Numbered from the stretch's first letter, positions 20,977 to 32,353 are shown. The stretch: DNA of 64,000 bases from Burkholderiales bacterium Ga0077547 (GCA_001464195.1 LNEY01000032.1:62001-126000), one strand, 5' to 3'. Notes: generated by a model not told the origin, from the letters alone. Numbers and translations: made by a program.

Positions 20977-23160
20977 ATGCCCCGCGCTGCGCCAAGCCCG
21001 ACCGATGCCCGCGACCGTGCCGTCTCTGCGCCGGTCGCCAACGCCAAGTCGGCCCCGCTGCGGGCGATGGAAAAGCTGGGTCTGCGCCGCGACATCGACC
21101 TCGCGCTGCATGTGCCGTTGCGCTATGAAGACGAGACGCGGCTCACCGCCATCGCCGAGTTGCACGACGGTGTCACCGCGCAGATCGAGGGCGTGGTGCA
21201 GCGTTGCGAGGTCCAGCTGCGCAACCGTCGGCAGCTGCTGGTCACGCTCACTGACGACGCTGGCGACACGCTGCTGCTGCGCTTCCTGCACTTCTACCCT
21301 ACGCACCAGAAGACGCTGGCCGTGGGCCGCCGTGCGCGCGTGCGCGGTGAGGCGCGCGGCGGCTTCTTCGGGCTGGAGATGGTGCACCCGGGCTTCAAGG
21401 CGATCGATGGCGATGTGCCGCTGGCGACCTCGCTGACGCCGGTCTACCCGACCAGCGCCTCGCTGCCGCAGGCCTACCTGCGGCGTGCAGTCACCTCGGC
21501 ACTGAAACGGGTCGACCTGAGCGAGAACGTGCCCGCCGAACTGCTGCCACGCGGCCTCGCCACCTTGCAAGACGCCTTGCGCTGGCTCCACCACCCGCCG
21601 GCCGATGTGTCGCTGGCCGCGCTGGACGACCGCTCGCACCCCGCCTGGCAGCGCCTGAAGTTCGAGGAGCTGCTGGCCCAGCAGCTGTCGCAGCTGCAGG
21701 CCAAGCACGAGCGCGCGCAGCAATGTGCCCCGCGCTTCAAGGTGATGGCCGGTGGCTTGCAGGACAAGCTGCTGGCGGCGCTGCCGTTCTCGCTGACCGG
21801 CGCGCAGCGGCGCGTGGTGGAAGAGATCGCCGCCGATCTGCAGCGTGCGCGGTCAGACGCTGGCCGCGGGCTGGTCACCAGTGTGCCGATGCACCGCTTG
21901 CTGCAAGGTGATGTCGGCTCCGGCAAGACGGTGGTGGCGGCCCTGGCCGCAGCCATCGCGATCCACAACGGCTGGCAATGCGCGCTGATGGCGCCGACCG
22001 AGATCCTGGCCGATCAGCACTTCCGCAAGCTGGTCGGCTGGCTCGAACCGCTGGGCATCACGACGGCCTGGCTCACCGGCAGCCGCAAGGGCCGTGGCCG
22101 GCGCGAAATGCTCGACCGTGTCGCTTCCGGCGAGGCCGGCCTGGTGGTCGGCACGCATGCGGTGATCCAGGACGACGTGCAATTCGCCAAGTTGGGGCTC
22201 GCCATCGTCGATGAGCAGCATCGCTTTGGCGTCGCACAGCGGCTGGCGCTGCGCAGCAAGCTGGAGCAGCACTCATTGGAACCACACCTCCTCATGATGA
22301 GCGCGACGCCGATCCCGCGCACCTTGGCGATGACGATGTACGCCGATCTCGACATCAGCACCATCGACGAGTTACCGCCGGGCCGCACACCGATCGTCAC
22401 CAAGCTCTTTGCCGACAGCAAGCGCGAGGCGGTGGTGGCGCGCATCCGCGACGAGGTGGCACAGGGCAAGCAGGTCTACTGGGTGTGCCCGCTGATCGAG
22501 GAGTCGGCTGAGGGCGACTCCTCGCCGGCCCAGGGCGAGGCGCACTCATCGAAGAGGCCGTTCGGTGAGCGCCCCGAACTGCAGAACGTCATCGACACCC
22601 ACCAGACGCTCACCGCAGCCTTGCCCGGTGTCGGCGTCGGCCTGTTGCACGGTCGGATGAAGGCGGCAGACAAGGCGGCGACGATGGCGCAGTTCATCGC
22701 GGGCGAGCTGTCGGTGCTGGTCGCGACCACGGTGATCGAGGTCGGTGTCGATGTGCCGAATGCGAGCCTGATGGTGATCGAGCACGCCGAGCGTTTCGGG
22801 CTGAGTCAGCTGCACCAGCTGCGCGGGCGCGTGGGCCGTGGTTCGGTCGCGAGCGTGTGTGTGCTGCTGTATGCCGCACCGCTGTCGGACACCGGCAAGG
22901 CGCGGCTGAAGGCGATGGCCGAGACGACCGATGGTTTCGAGATCGCGCGACGCGACCTGGCCATCCGCGGCCCTGGCGAGTTTCTGGGTGCGCGGCAATC
23001 GGGCGCAGCGCTGCTGCGCTTTGCCGACCTGAACGACGACTTGCCTTTGCTGGAGGCTGCGCGCACGGCGGCCGAAGTCATGTTGAAAAAGCATCCGGAA
23101 GCCGCCGAACGACAGGTGCTGCGCTGGCTGGGCAGCAAGGCCGATTACCTGAAGGCCTGA
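20977..23160 (+). CDS. recG: ATP-dependent DNA helicase RecG
   Basis: A 727-residue RecG that remodels stalled forks and Holliday junctions. The wedge domain lies in the first third. The helicase part shows Walker [12 protein letters not shown], motif [11 protein letters not shown], motif [18 protein letters not shown] and the C-terminal [19 protein letters not shown] and QLRGRVGRG. Between LIEES and LLHGRM there are about 20 more residues than in E. coli RecG; this stretch is polar and is encoded by a sequence with a 9-bp inverted repeat. The ATG at 20977 is the first that does not run deep into queA's promoter region. Confidence 0.95.
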   Translation: MPRAAPSPTDARDRAVSAPVANAKSAPLRAMEKLGLRRDIDLALHVPLRYEDETRLTAIAELHDGVTAQIEGVVQRCEVQLRNRRQLLVTLTDDAGDTLLLRFLHFYPTHQKTLAVGRRARVRGEARGGFFGLEMVHPGFKAIDGDVPLATSLTPVYPTSASLPQAYLRRAVTSALKRVDLSENVPAELLPRGLATLQDALRWLHHPPADVSLAALDDRSHPAWQRLKFEELLAQQLSQLQAKHERAQQCAPRFKVMAGGLQDKLLAALPFSLTGAQRRVVEEIAADLQRARSDAGRGLVTSVPMHRLLQGDVGSGKTVVAALAAAIAIHNGWQCALMAPTEILADQHFRKLVGWLEPLGITTAWLTGSRKGRGRREMLDRVASGEAGLVVGTHAVIQDDVQFAKLGLAIVDEQHRFGVAQRLALRSKLEQHSLEPHLLMMSATPIPRTLAMTMYADLDISTIDELPPGRTPIVTKLFADSKREAVVARIRDEVAQGKQVYWVCPLIEESAEGDSSPAQGEAHSSKRPFGERPELQNVIDTHQTLTAALPGVGVGLLHGRMKAADKAATMAQFIAGELSVLVATTVIEVGVDVPNASLMVIEHAERFGLSQLHQLRGRVGRGSVASVCVLLYAAPLSDTGKARLKAMAETTDGFEIARRDLAIRGPGEFLGARQSGAALLRFADLNDDLPLLEAARTAAEVMLKKHPEAAERQVLRWLGSKADYLKA

Positions 23161-23180
23161 GCCCGCGCGAAAATGACACC

Positions 23181-24101
23181 ATGACCCTGACCGAGCTCCG
23201 ATACATCGTGGCGGTGGCGCGCGAGCGCCATTTCGGCCGCGCCGCTGAAGCCTGCTTCGTGTCGCAGCCGACGCTGAGCGTGGCCATCAAGAAGCTGGAA
23301 GAGGAGCTCGATGTCAAGCTGTTCGAGCGCGGCAGCAGCGAGGTCAGCGTCACGCCGCTGGGCGACGAGATCGTGCGGCAGGCGCAGACCGTGCTCGAAC
23401 AGGCGGCCGGCATCAAGGAGATTGCGCGCCGCGGCAAGGACCCGGTCTCGGGCCCGCTGCGCCTGGGAGTGATCTACACCATCGGACCCTATCTGTTGCC
23501 CGATCTGGTGCGCCAGGCCATCGACCGCATGCCCCGCATGCCGCTGATGCTGCAGGAGAACTTCACCGTCAAGCTGCTGGAGATGCTCCGTACCGGCGAG
23601 CTTGATGCGGCCATCATCGCCGAGCCCTTCCCCGACGCCGGTTTGGCGGTCGCGCCGCTCTACGACGAGCCCTTCATGGTGGCGGTGCCGAAGAAGCACC
23701 CGCTGGCGCGGCGCAAGCGGATCCCGGCCGATGAACTGAAGAAGGAAACGATGCTGCTGCTGGGCGCCGGGCACTGCTTTCGAGACCATGTGCTCGAGGT
23801 CTGCCCCGAATACGCACATTTCTCCAGCCACTCTGAAGGCATTCGCAAGAGCTTCGAGGGCTCGTCGCTCGAAACCATCAAGCACATGGTCGCCTCCGGC
23901 ATGGGCTTGACCGTGGTGCCGCAGCTCAGCGTGCCGGCCGAGCCCGACAAGCATGTGGCTTATGTGCCGTTTTCAGACCCGGTGCCGACGCGGCGGGTGG
24001 TGCTGGTGTGGCGGCGCACGTTCACCCGCTATGAGGCCATCGCGGCGCTGCGCAATGCGATCTATGCCTGCCCGCTGATCGGGGTGCAGCGCCTGTCCTG
24101 A
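23181..24101 (+). CDS. oxyR: Hydrogen peroxide-sensing LysR-type regulator OxyR
   Basis: A 306-residue LysR-family regulator. The N-terminal HTH reads TLTELRYIVAVARERHFGRAAEACFVSQPTLS. The two redox cysteines fall at residues 199 and 208 in GHCFRDHVLEVC, exactly the E. coli OxyR positions, which makes OxyR rather than a generic LysR very likely. It lies 20 bp after recG, an order common in betaproteobacteria, and upstream of a dps gene that is a classic OxyR target. Confidence 0.95.
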   Translation: MTLTELRYIVAVARERHFGRAAEACFVSQPTLSVAIKKLEEELDVKLFERGSSEVSVTPLGDEIVRQAQTVLEQAAGIKEIARRGKDPVSGPLRLGVIYTIGPYLLPDLVRQAIDRMPRMPLMLQENFTVKLLEMLRTGELDAAIIAEPFPDAGLAVAPLYDEPFMVAVPKKHPLARRKRIPADELKKETMLLLGAGHCFRDHVLEVCPEYAHFSSHSEGIRKSFEGSSLETIKHMVASGMGLTVVPQLSVPAEPDKHVAYVPFSDPVPTRRVVLVWRRTFTRYEAIAALRNAIYACPLIGVQRLS

Positions 24102-24196
24102 TGGCAACGCCACGAGCGCGGAATGGACCGCGTCGATAGACTCGACGCCCTGGCTTCCCTCTGCAACCGCTTCTTTTTCACCCGCAGGAGTACCCG

Positions 24197-24715
24197 ATGG
24201 TCAAAAAATCAAAACCGAACGCTGCCCCCGACACCGTGGCGTCGAAGATCAACATCGGCATCAGCGAGAAGGACCGCGCGGCCATCGCCGGCGGCCTGAG
24301 CCATCTGCTGGCCGACACCTACACGCTGTACCTGACGACGCACAACTTCCACTGGAACGTCACCGGGCCCATGTTCAACACGCTGCACCAGATGTTCATG
24401 GTGCAGTACACCGAGCTGTGGAACGCGGTCGACCCGATCGCCGAGCGCATCCGTTCGCTGGGCCATGCGGCGCCAGGCAGCTATGCGCAGTTCGGCGCGC
24501 TGGCGTCGATCAAGGACGCGCCTTCCACCCCGCCAAAGGCGCTCGAGATGGTGCGCATCCTGGTCGACGGCCACGAGGCGGTGGCTCGCACCGCACGCGG
24601 CATCTTTCCGCTGGCCGACAAGGCCGGTGACGAGCCCACGGCCGACCTGCTGACGCAGCGCCTCACGGTGCACGAGCAGACCGCGTGGATGCTGCGCAGC
24701 CTGCTGGAGGCTTGA
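24197..24715 (+). CDS. dps: Dps-family ferritin-like DNA-protection protein
   Basis: A 172-residue Dps with the ferroxidase residues H52 and H64, and D79 and E83, in [19 protein letters not shown] and [10 protein letters not shown]. The spacing matches E. coli Dps H51, H63, D78 and E82. The lysine-containing N-terminus ([10 protein letters not shown]) could help DNA binding. Dps oxidises Fe(II) with peroxide and coats DNA. It sits 95 bp after oxyR on the same strand; peroxide-dependent control by OxyR is inferred from the family. Confidence 0.95.
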   Translation: MVKKSKPNAAPDTVASKINIGISEKDRAAIAGGLSHLLADTYTLYLTTHNFHWNVTGPMFNTLHQMFMVQYTELWNAVDPIAERIRSLGHAAPGSYAQFGALASIKDAPSTPPKALEMVRILVDGHEAVARTARGIFPLADKAGDEPTADLLTQRLTVHEQTAWMLRSLLEA

Positions 24716-24777
24716 GCCGGCGCCCGGATAATCACCGGTTTCCACGAGCCGCGTGCCCGCCGGGTGCGCGACGTTCC

Positions 24778-26430
<1,653 letters not shown>

Positions 26431-27119
26431 GCGGGGCTCGCAGGCCCGGGTCGGTGCGGGGCAACGCATCGCCTGCGTGTTGGAACAACCGAAGCATCTC
26501 CACGGCTGAGCTGGATGCCGGCCGGCAGGTGTGTGGCACCCCGGCGGGCAGCACGATCCAGGTGCCTGCGGCGCAGAGGATGTGTGCCACCTCGTCGCCC
26601 CCCGGCACACGCACCCGAAAGTTGACCTGACCCTGCAGCACGACACGCACCTCGGCCTCGCTGTGGGTGTGCTCGTCACGCGGCTCGCGCCAGGAGCGGG
26701 CCGCGTCGGCGCGCGTCTGGCCGTGGCGCCAGTGCACGCAGTCGGTGCGGGTGGCACCGACCTGGCATTGCAGCGCGTCCAGTTCGCGCGCGTAGGTCAG
26801 TTGCGGCAGGCTCGAAACCGGCTTCGCCGCGTGCTCCCAGTGGCCCACCTCGAGGCCCAAGGCCACCAGTTCTGCCGGCAGGCACTCCATGGTTGTCGCC
26901 CCAGTCATGTCGAGAGCCCTCCTGTTCATGAGATCACCGAATGAGTATCGGCACGGAATGCGCGCACGCAAGGAATGATTGGTAGCGTCGATCTGCGCTG
27001 GCTGAACTGAACCCCAACCGGCCGTCGTCACCCCTTGCCATGTGGCGTGCGATCCCCTGCCGATCCAGTAAAGCAACAAACGTGCTGCGTTGGCGGCGCA
27101 AGGTAGGCAGGGCACAAAG

Positions 27120-27152
27120 AAAAAAGGGTCAGCCCAAATGAGCTAACCCTTT
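27120..27152 (-). terminator. Rho-independent terminator, probably the original tRNA-Phe terminator
   Basis: On the minus strand an 11-bp stem (27142-27152 with 27123-27133, one G-U pair) is followed by six T. It lies 9 bp downstream of a remnant that looks like the 3' end of a tRNA-Phe gene (27161). This is what the chromosomal side of an integrated element would leave behind. The whole gap 26909-27271 otherwise holds only the att remnant and arm repeats described separately. Confidence 0.7.
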
Positions 27153-27160
27153 GATTTGAC

Positions 27161-27175
27161 TGGTGGCTGGGGCTC
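27161..27175. repeat. Putative attL: tRNA-Phe 3'-end remnant
   Basis: TGGTGGCTGGGGC here matches TGGTGGCCTGGGGC at the 3' end of tRNA-Phe (39715-39728) except for one missing base. A terminator follows on the side where the tRNA's own terminator would be. The match is short and imperfect, so this is a likely but unproven attachment site. Confidence 0.5.
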
Positions 27176-27235
27176 TCTCACAAGATCGACGGAGAGGCGC
27201 ATGAATGCTCGCTTTGGCTGCTTCTGGTCTCGCTG

Positions 27236-27257
27236 GTTACTGTAGAAGTTACTGCAT
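27236..27257. repeat. Left arm-type integrase site: paired GTTACTG
   Basis: Two GTTACTG copies 12 bp apart (27236 and 27248). The 22-bp block is nearly identical, with one mismatch, to 39579-39600 beside the integrase gene. Paired short direct repeats at both ends of an element are typical of arm-type integrase binding sites. Confidence 0.6.
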
Positions 27258-27271
27258 GACCGTCGCGCTGC

Positions 27272-27571
27272 CTACGTGTTCACGGCCTCAGTGGTGTCGC
27301 TCTCTGCGCCAGGTTGAGCAGAGCCGGCGCTCGGTGCTGCATCGCGGTCCGCACCTCGACTGACGGCCACAAACTCGCTGTGCAGGCGCTGCACAGCCAG
27401 CATGGCCCTCAGGTACTCGCCCACCCATCGCGGGATCTCCACGTGCCCCTTGCGCCAGCGCCAGACGGTGTTCGGCACCAGGCCGGCACGGTCACAGAAG
27501 TCAGTCCCTTTCCAGGCCAGCGCGGCCAGTGCCTGGTCGAATTCGGCTGGAGTCATCGGCTCGGTCTTCAT
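27272..27571 (-). CDS. Small helix-turn-helix DNA-binding protein
   Basis: A 99-residue protein. Residues 8-40 read as an HTH of the Cro/CI or phage-regulator kind: FDQALAALAWKGTDFCDRAGL then VPNTVWRWRKGHVEIPRWV. The remaining C-terminus is polar and probably disordered. A strong AAAGGAG site precedes the ATG at 27571. It lies at the very end of the element, downstream of the replication gene, and is preceded by an inverted repeat that could be its operator. In P4-type elements this place may hold a repressor or directionality factor; which it is cannot be told. Confidence 0.75.
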   Translation of the reverse strand: MKTEPMTPAEFDQALAALAWKGTDFCDRAGLVPNTVWRWRKGHVEIPRWVGEYLRAMLAVQRLHSEFVAVSRGADRDAAPSAGSAQPGAESDTTEAVNT

Positions 27572-27626
27572 CTTCAGCTCCTTTCACGGTTGAGCGCTGC
27601 GCAAGGCGCAGCGTAACACCTCTTTT

Positions 27627-27655
27627 TGTAGATCAGACAATGCATTTTATCTACA
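27627..27655. promoter_or_regulatory. Putative operator: TGTAGAT-N15-ATCTACA
   Basis: A perfect 7-bp inverted repeat with a 15-bp spacer, 56 bp upstream of the HTH gene start. The same half-site occurs again at 28135-28141. This suggests a binding site for the element's own regulator, by position only. Confidence 0.5.
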
Positions 27656-27886
27656 TTGAGTTTACATAACGTCCGTAGTCGTGCATGCGTTTTCACAGTT
27701 GTGCACACCCCCTATCGGCCGCAAAGCCGCATGAATGCTTGCTCTCCGGGAGGTGCCTCTTTTTTGAGCAAATCTAACCCCGCGCTGTTTTTGCAAAATG
27801 TAGAGTCAGCGCCGAAGTTATCCACAATCGCGGGGCGCTCCGAATTTGCGATTTTCTGACCCGTTCTCCGGCTCCGCCAAAAATGC

Positions 27887-28006
27887 AGCGGGGACAGCGG
27901 GGACAGCGGGGACACTCCCCGAAAACCCGCATGGATGCTGCATCTACGCTGTCCCCGTTCGTCGCGAAAGTGTCCCCGCTTGCTTCCACTAGCGGGGACA
28001 CTTTCG
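27887..28006. repeat. Iteron cluster 1 (GCGGGGACA) with 16-bp inverted repeat
   Basis: Three perfect tandem copies of AGCGGGGAC run from 27887 to 27913. Further copies appear inverted near 27950 and 27971 and direct at 27991. The last two form a perfect 16-bp inverted repeat (27965-27980 and 27991-28006) with a 10-bp loop. The same unit recurs at 37884-38013. In P4 the alpha primase-helicase binds repeated iterons at two sites, ori and crr; this arrangement looks equivalent. Confidence 0.7.
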
Positions 28007-28171
28007 GGGCGATGGGCCGTTTTCATCTACTTTCTGTAGCCGGCCCGCGCCGCGATGAAGCCGAGCCGGAAGTGCATGCAATCACCGTTCGATCGTGACA
28101 CAGGCGCGATTTGTCGCCATCGCGTTTCGCTGAATGTAGATTCATGTGCATCGAACGCACCGCCCGGTAGA

Positions 28172-31100
28172 TCAGAGCTCAAGCTCCATGATCTCCGGCT
28201 TCAGATGGTAGAAAGCCTGCTTGCCGATCGACGGCACCCGGTGCTTTTTGGTGAGGCGACCGCCCTCGTGCACCAGGACGCCGAGGTCTTTCAGCACGTT
28301 GGCGACGAACTCCCAGTTGCCACCCTTGCACAGGTCTCGCCGGAAGGCTTCAACGGTGATGAGGTACTCGCTGCGGGCCTCAGCGGCCGAGGTGCGCTCC
28401 GGCTGCGTGTGCTCGTCCGAATAGTCCTGCGCCGCATCGAACTTGATCGGCAGGCCGTCGTCGTCGACCAGGCGCCGAAACCCGCACCGCATCGGCGTGT
28501 TCGCCTTGCGCGCGTCGGCGATCCGATGCCACAGCGTGAGATTCGCGTCCCCGTTCTTCTCGATCCAATAGCGCACATTGCGCACGGCCTTGGCCCGCTC
28601 GCTGGCTCCGACACCCCCGTCGCGCGTGCGAATCCAGGCATCGAAGCACACGCGAGCTGCTCGCGAAGCCTCGCCCGCCGGCCAGCCGGTCAGGCCAGCA
28701 GCGGTCGCCATCTCGCCGGCCGCCGCAATGAGCGCGAAGCGGCGTGCGCCGCGCTTCACCTGGCCACCGGCGCCTGCGAGCGGCAGCTCGGCCTCGAACC
28801 CCTCCATGCCCTGGCGGACGCGCGCGGCCAGGCCCTCGGTGTTGTGCACCAGGTAGCGCAACCATTCGTGGCCGGCCCAGCCGTAGCACTTGGCGGCGTG
28901 GTGCTTGACGTGCACCGACATCTCGTGCCCCGCGCTGAACTCGTGCACCGTCTCGAAGGTCGAGCCAGGCGACACCTCTGCAGGGATCGGGATAAGCCGC
29001 ACCTCCTGGCCGCCCTGCATCGTCTTGCCGGCGGTCTCCATGTGTTGTTCGAGGGTCAGCTCGCCACTGCTCATGAACAGCAGCCCCCATGTCGGCTTGT
29101 GGCGCAAGCCGCCCGATGCCTTGCCGCGCATCTTGCCGACGCCATCGGCCAGCATGTAGGCGATCGGGCCGGCGTCGGCGGCGTCGGTCTGGCCCAGCTC
29201 GTCGAGGAACATCGTGCAGGCGTTGTGCTGCTCGGCCTGGTACTCCAGGCCCGACGAGGTCGCGCGCCACTTCTGCATGTAGCTTTCCGGGTCGTTCTCC
29301 GAGCCCTTGCCCCACACGCTGGCGCCGATGAGCAGCCCCGTCGTTTTGCCGGTCGACGTTGCGCCCACGTAGTGAACCCCGCCGCCGCTCGTGCCTGGCG
29401 CCCAGGCCAGCAGCGGGCCGGCGAACGCGCACGCGACCGCGAACGCCAATCGAGAGTTGCCCACGCACAGCCTGGCGAGCGTCGACTGCCACGCTTCAAG
29501 AGAGCCGCGCTGGCTGAAGTTCGCCTCGATGCCGGCCTCGGAATAAAAAACCACCGGCTCAGCCGACTTGTCTGCGGTGAGTGTCTCGGTCGGCAGCACA
29601 TAGGCCCGACCGCACCAGCCGACCCGCGAGACATGGCGCACCAGGACATCGGGCCGGCGGCTCTGCAGGTAGTCGGTCAGCCACTTGCGGCGGTTCTGAT
29701 CGGTCGGGCACATGAAGCCCTGGCTTAGCAGCTCACCGCGATAAGCGGCCCCGTCTCCCGACAACATCGCGAGCGGCATCAGCCAGCGCCGACGCTTGCC
29801 AAACGCCGACTCGAATTCGAGCATCAGCGCGGCATGCGTGTCGTGCACGTCACGCGCCAGCGAGAGCACGCGCAGCGGGCCGCACACCCACCGCGGGGCG
29901 CCGCTTTCGTCGCTGGCAGGGGTGAACCACACCCCACGCTCATCGACCGTGAAAGGGTCGCGCCTGGCGCTGCCCGATGGGCCTGCCTGTGAGTCGTCAT
30001 CGGCACCGGCACTGCCCGCCTGGTCATCGCGGCCCGCGCTGTCGTCGGCCGCGCCTGGTGCGCCCTTGCGGGCTCGGCGTGGCTTGCTCTCGATGCTCTG
30101 CAGCTCGCCGGCCAGCAGCGCTGCGCACGCGGGCTCGACGATGTCGCGCACTGCGGCGGGGCCGGCCAGCGCCGCGAGGTCGTTCATGTCGCTGCGCCCT
30201 GAAGCATCGCCAGGCGCGAACGCCGGGAAGACCGCCTGCGCGCGGCCGGCATCGGTCACACCAGCGCGCGCCGCAGCGCGGGCCTTCTCACGGCCCGGGT
30301 TCTTGCCGGTGCGGGCCTCGGTCTCGTGATCGTCATCGCCGCACACCAGCAGCGGCAGCGCAGGGTGTAGCGTGCGCAGCTCCCGCACCACGTGCGCCAG
30401 GTTGCCGGCGTCGAATGCGATCGCCACGGGCCGGCCGGTGGCCTCGTGCAGGCTGGAGCCGGTGGCTAGGCCCTCGGCGATCAGCAGCACCTCTGCGCCC
30501 TCGATGTCGCCGATCAGGTGCCACAGGCCCGACTTGCGGCCACCAGGCAGGAACAGTTTTTCGGGCTTGTCGTCGGCCGGCTTCTGCGGCGCGATGCGCT
30601 GCAGGTTCTGCAGCTCGCCGGCGGCGTTGCGCATCGGCACGAGCAGCGTGCCGTCAGGCATGAAGCGCACGCCGTGAGGCTGCACTCCCTTGCGCGTCAG
30701 GTAGGGCGATGCGCCTGCCTCGCTGGCATCGGCCCACATCTGCCCCGCCACACGCGCCGCAGCGTCGGCACGCTCGCGATAGCGGGCCTCCTCGGCCTCG
30801 CGCTGGCGCTGTCGTTCTTTCGCCTGGCGCTCGACCTCTGCGGTCGCAGGCGTCTGTACAGCCGGCCCCTCGCCCTCAGGGAAGCGGAAGCCGTGCGTTT
30901 TGGCGATGCCGAACAAGGTGCCCACCGTCACCTTGCCGCCGGCCTTGATGCTGCGCCAGGTGTCGCGCGCATCGGTGGCGCTGTAGCCCTCGGCTTGCTG
31001 GCTCCATCGGTCCCAGATGTCTAAGCCCTCGGCCCCGAGCTCGGCCTTGATGGCCATCGCCAGGCGCACCCAAGTCTCGCGGTCGACCATCGGCGGTATG

Positions 31101-31180
31101 CAGTCCAAGGCGGCACGGACCAGGTCGGCAGTGATGTGCCGTGGCGCCTTCGGGCGGCGCTTGGCGGGCTTGTCGGTCAT
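28172..31180 (-). CDS. Primase-helicase replication protein (PriCT/Toprim/DUF927-like)
   Basis: A 1002-residue multidomain protein. Residues 15-95 resemble a PriCT-type primase domain (WVRLAMAIKAELGAEGLDIWDRWS). A Toprim fold follows: IAEGLATGSS near residue 237 and VCGDDDHE near 283. The C-terminal half is a DUF927-type superfamily 3-like helicase with Walker A GATSTGKTT near 605 and Walker B CTMFLDELGQ. This is the layout of replication proteins of P4-like satellites. It would prime and unwind the excised element's DNA at its iterons. It lies last in the leftward gene series before the iteron region. The middle (about 330-390) is low-complexity and acidic. Confidence 0.88.
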   Translation of the reverse strand: MTDKPAKRRPKAPRHITADLVRAALDCIPPMVDRETWVRLAMAIKAELGAEGLDIWDRWSQQAEGYSATDARDTWRSIKAGGKVTVGTLFGIAKTHGFRFPEGEGPAVQTPATAEVERQAKERQRQREAEEARYRERADAAARVAGQMWADASEAGASPYLTRKGVQPHGVRFMPDGTLLVPMRNAAGELQNLQRIAPQKPADDKPEKLFLPGGRKSGLWHLIGDIEGAEVLLIAEGLATGSSLHEATGRPVAIAFDAGNLAHVVRELRTLHPALPLLVCGDDDHETEARTGKNPGREKARAAARAGVTDAGRAQAVFPAFAPGDASGRSDMNDLAALAGPAAVRDIVEPACAALLAGELQSIESKPRRARKGAPGAADDSAGRDDQAGSAGADDDSQAGPSGSARRDPFTVDERGVWFTPASDESGAPRWVCGPLRVLSLARDVHDTHAALMLEFESAFGKRRRWLMPLAMLSGDGAAYRGELLSQGFMCPTDQNRRKWLTDYLQSRRPDVLVRHVSRVGWCGRAYVLPTETLTADKSAEPVVFYSEAGIEANFSQRGSLEAWQSTLARLCVGNSRLAFAVACAFAGPLLAWAPGTSGGGVHYVGATSTGKTTGLLIGASVWGKGSENDPESYMQKWRATSSGLEYQAEQHNACTMFLDELGQTDAADAGPIAYMLADGVGKMRGKASGGLRHKPTWGLLFMSSGELTLEQHMETAGKTMQGGQEVRLIPIPAEVSPGSTFETVHEFSAGHEMSVHVKHHAAKCYGWAGHEWLRYLVHNTEGLAARVRQGMEGFEAELPLAGAGGQVKRGARRFALIAAAGEMATAAGLTGWPAGEASRAARVCFDAWIRTRDGGVGASERAKAVRNVRYWIEKNGDANLTLWHRIADARKANTPMRCGFRRLVDDDGLPIKFDAAQDYSDEHTQPERTSAAEARSEYLITVEAFRRDLCKGGNWEFVANVLKDLGVLVHEGGRLTKKHRVPSIGKQAFYHLKPEIMELEL

Positions 31181-31256
31181 CAGTGGTCTTTCGTTGAAAA
31201 GAGGCGGCGCTGCAGCTCATTCGCAGCGCTGCAGCGCCGCCTCGATGCACCTGGCA

Positions 31257-31610
31257 TCAGGTGCTGGCATCAGCCTCTGCCCGATCGCGTCGATCGATTT
31301 CGGCGATCGCGTTCGCGCACAGCTCCCCCGCCATGGACGAGGCCACGCCGGCCAGCTCGGCGAGCACGGCATAACCGTCTCGCGTGCTGTCGCTCATCGG
31401 GTTGCACCATGCATCGACCACGCTCCGTAAGCGCAGATCCAGGCTTTCGTCGACCATGGCCGCGGCGCTTAGCGCGTTCAGCACGCGCTGCGAGTCGGCC
31501 AGCAGATCTATGGCTTTAAGGACAGGCACAAGCCGACCGGTGATCTGCGCATTCACTTCGTCGAGGATGCGCCCGGCCCTCGGTTCGACACATCGCCGAG
31601 CGGTGCTCAT
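31257..31610 (-). CDS. Hypothetical element protein, 117 aa
   Basis: Unrecognised. The protein is largely alpha-helical by composition (VLKAIDLLADSQRVLNALSAAAMV, then AVLAELAGVASSMAGELC), without signal peptide or membrane segment. Its ATG overlaps the stop of the upstream gene by 4 bp (ATGA), so it is translationally coupled. It lies 76 bp ahead of the primase-helicase gene and belongs to the same leftward operon. Confidence 0.65.
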   Translation of the reverse strand: MSTARRCVEPRAGRILDEVNAQITGRLVPVLKAIDLLADSQRVLNALSAAAMVDESLDLRLRSVVDAWCNPMSDSTRDGYAVLAELAGVASSMAGELCANAIAEIDRRDRAEADAST

Positions 31611-32350
31611 GCTGCACCCCCCTTCTTGGCAACCAGGCCGACCTCGCTGCAGACTGCTTCCAGCTCGCCTGCAGCGGTGTCGAAAGCCTCCTCAGTGATC
31701 TCAAGCAGCTCATGCACGGCCGAGATGTCTGCACGGCTCACACTCAGCTTCGCCGCATGGTGTGTGCCCTCGGGGCCGCTTGAGCAGGGCAGCAAGGCCT
31801 CGATGGCTTGCAGTAGATGCTTAGCGCGAGCCTGGCAAGCGTCCATCACCGCTCTGGCGTCATGAAGCGCGAGCACGCAGCCGTCTACCGTGGGCACGCG
31901 ACCCGGGGCCACCAGGTGCGCGATGTCGGCGAACTGTGGGCCCTGTGCAGACGCCTGGACGGGCTGGTCTGTTTCGGCGGCCAGCTCCGGCCGCTCGGAA
32001 GCCGGCAGAGAGTCAGCCAATGATTCAACTGGCGGCGCATCGTGTGTCGTGCAGTTGCAGCGCGGCTCGCCAGGCGCGCGTGGTGCGTCAAATGCGAGGC
32101 CAATCTGGCCGCCGAGGGCCTTCCTCATGGTCGCAATGCTCTGTGTCTCGTGGTCGATGGCGCCGAGAGCGACGCCGGCGAGCTGGCGAATGCGAAGCGC
32201 CAGGCCGCGCACTGGTGTCAGCTCGACGCTGAGGCTTTGCGTGTCGATCAGCCGCAGGATGACCTCGACGGAGTACTCGATCTCAACGATCGCGTCGGCG
32301 CCGAGATCCTGGCGTGAGGCCTGCGACGGTTTGATGGCAGTGGTGTTCAT
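31607..32350 (-). CDS. Hypothetical element protein, 247 aa
   Basis: Unrecognised. The N-terminal 90 residues and the C-terminal 90 residues both look helical and may be related to each other (VRGLALRIRQLAGVALGAIDHETQSI and ADISAVHELLEITEEAFDTAAGELEAV); the middle is polar and proline/alanine rich. A CNCTTHD motif near residue 98 has two cysteines and a histidine. It starts 3 bp after the stop of the Ash-like gene and ends overlapping the next gene, so it is part of the coupled operon. Small proteins of this helical type are common in satellite operons but have no known role. Confidence 0.65.
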   Translation of the reverse strand: MNTTAIKPSQASRQDLGADAIVEIEYSVEVILRLIDTQSLSVELTPVRGLALRIRQLAGVALGAIDHETQSIATMRKALGGQIGLAFDAPRAPGEPRCNCTTHDAPPVESLADSLPASERPELAAETDQPVQASAQGPQFADIAHLVAPGRVPTVDGCVLALHDARAVMDACQARAKHLLQAIEALLPCSSGPEGTHHAAKLSVSRADISAVHELLEITEEAFDTAAGELEAVCSEVGLVAKKGGAA

Positions 32351-32353
32351 GCT

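Larger units (their letters stand above)
27572..28171. other. 600-bp non-coding region of the element
   Basis: No credible gene is seen here. The stretch is more AT-rich than its neighbours in its first 300 bases and holds an inverted repeat (27627-27655), several TGTAGAT/ATCTAC half-sites (27627, 27649, 28025, 28135) and the GCGGGGACA iteron cluster with a 16-bp hairpin (27887-28006). It lies just downstream of the primase-helicase gene and is a good candidate for a replication origin and regulatory region. Confidence 0.6.

Noticed and set aside
27161..27175. A second tRNA gene
   Set aside because: Only the last dozen bases resemble a tRNA 3' end. No D, anticodon or T arms follow.
27887..28006. 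CRISPR-like short repeats
   Set aside because: The unit is only 9 bp, partly tandem without spacers and partly inverted, and no cas genes are present. It fits iterons better.
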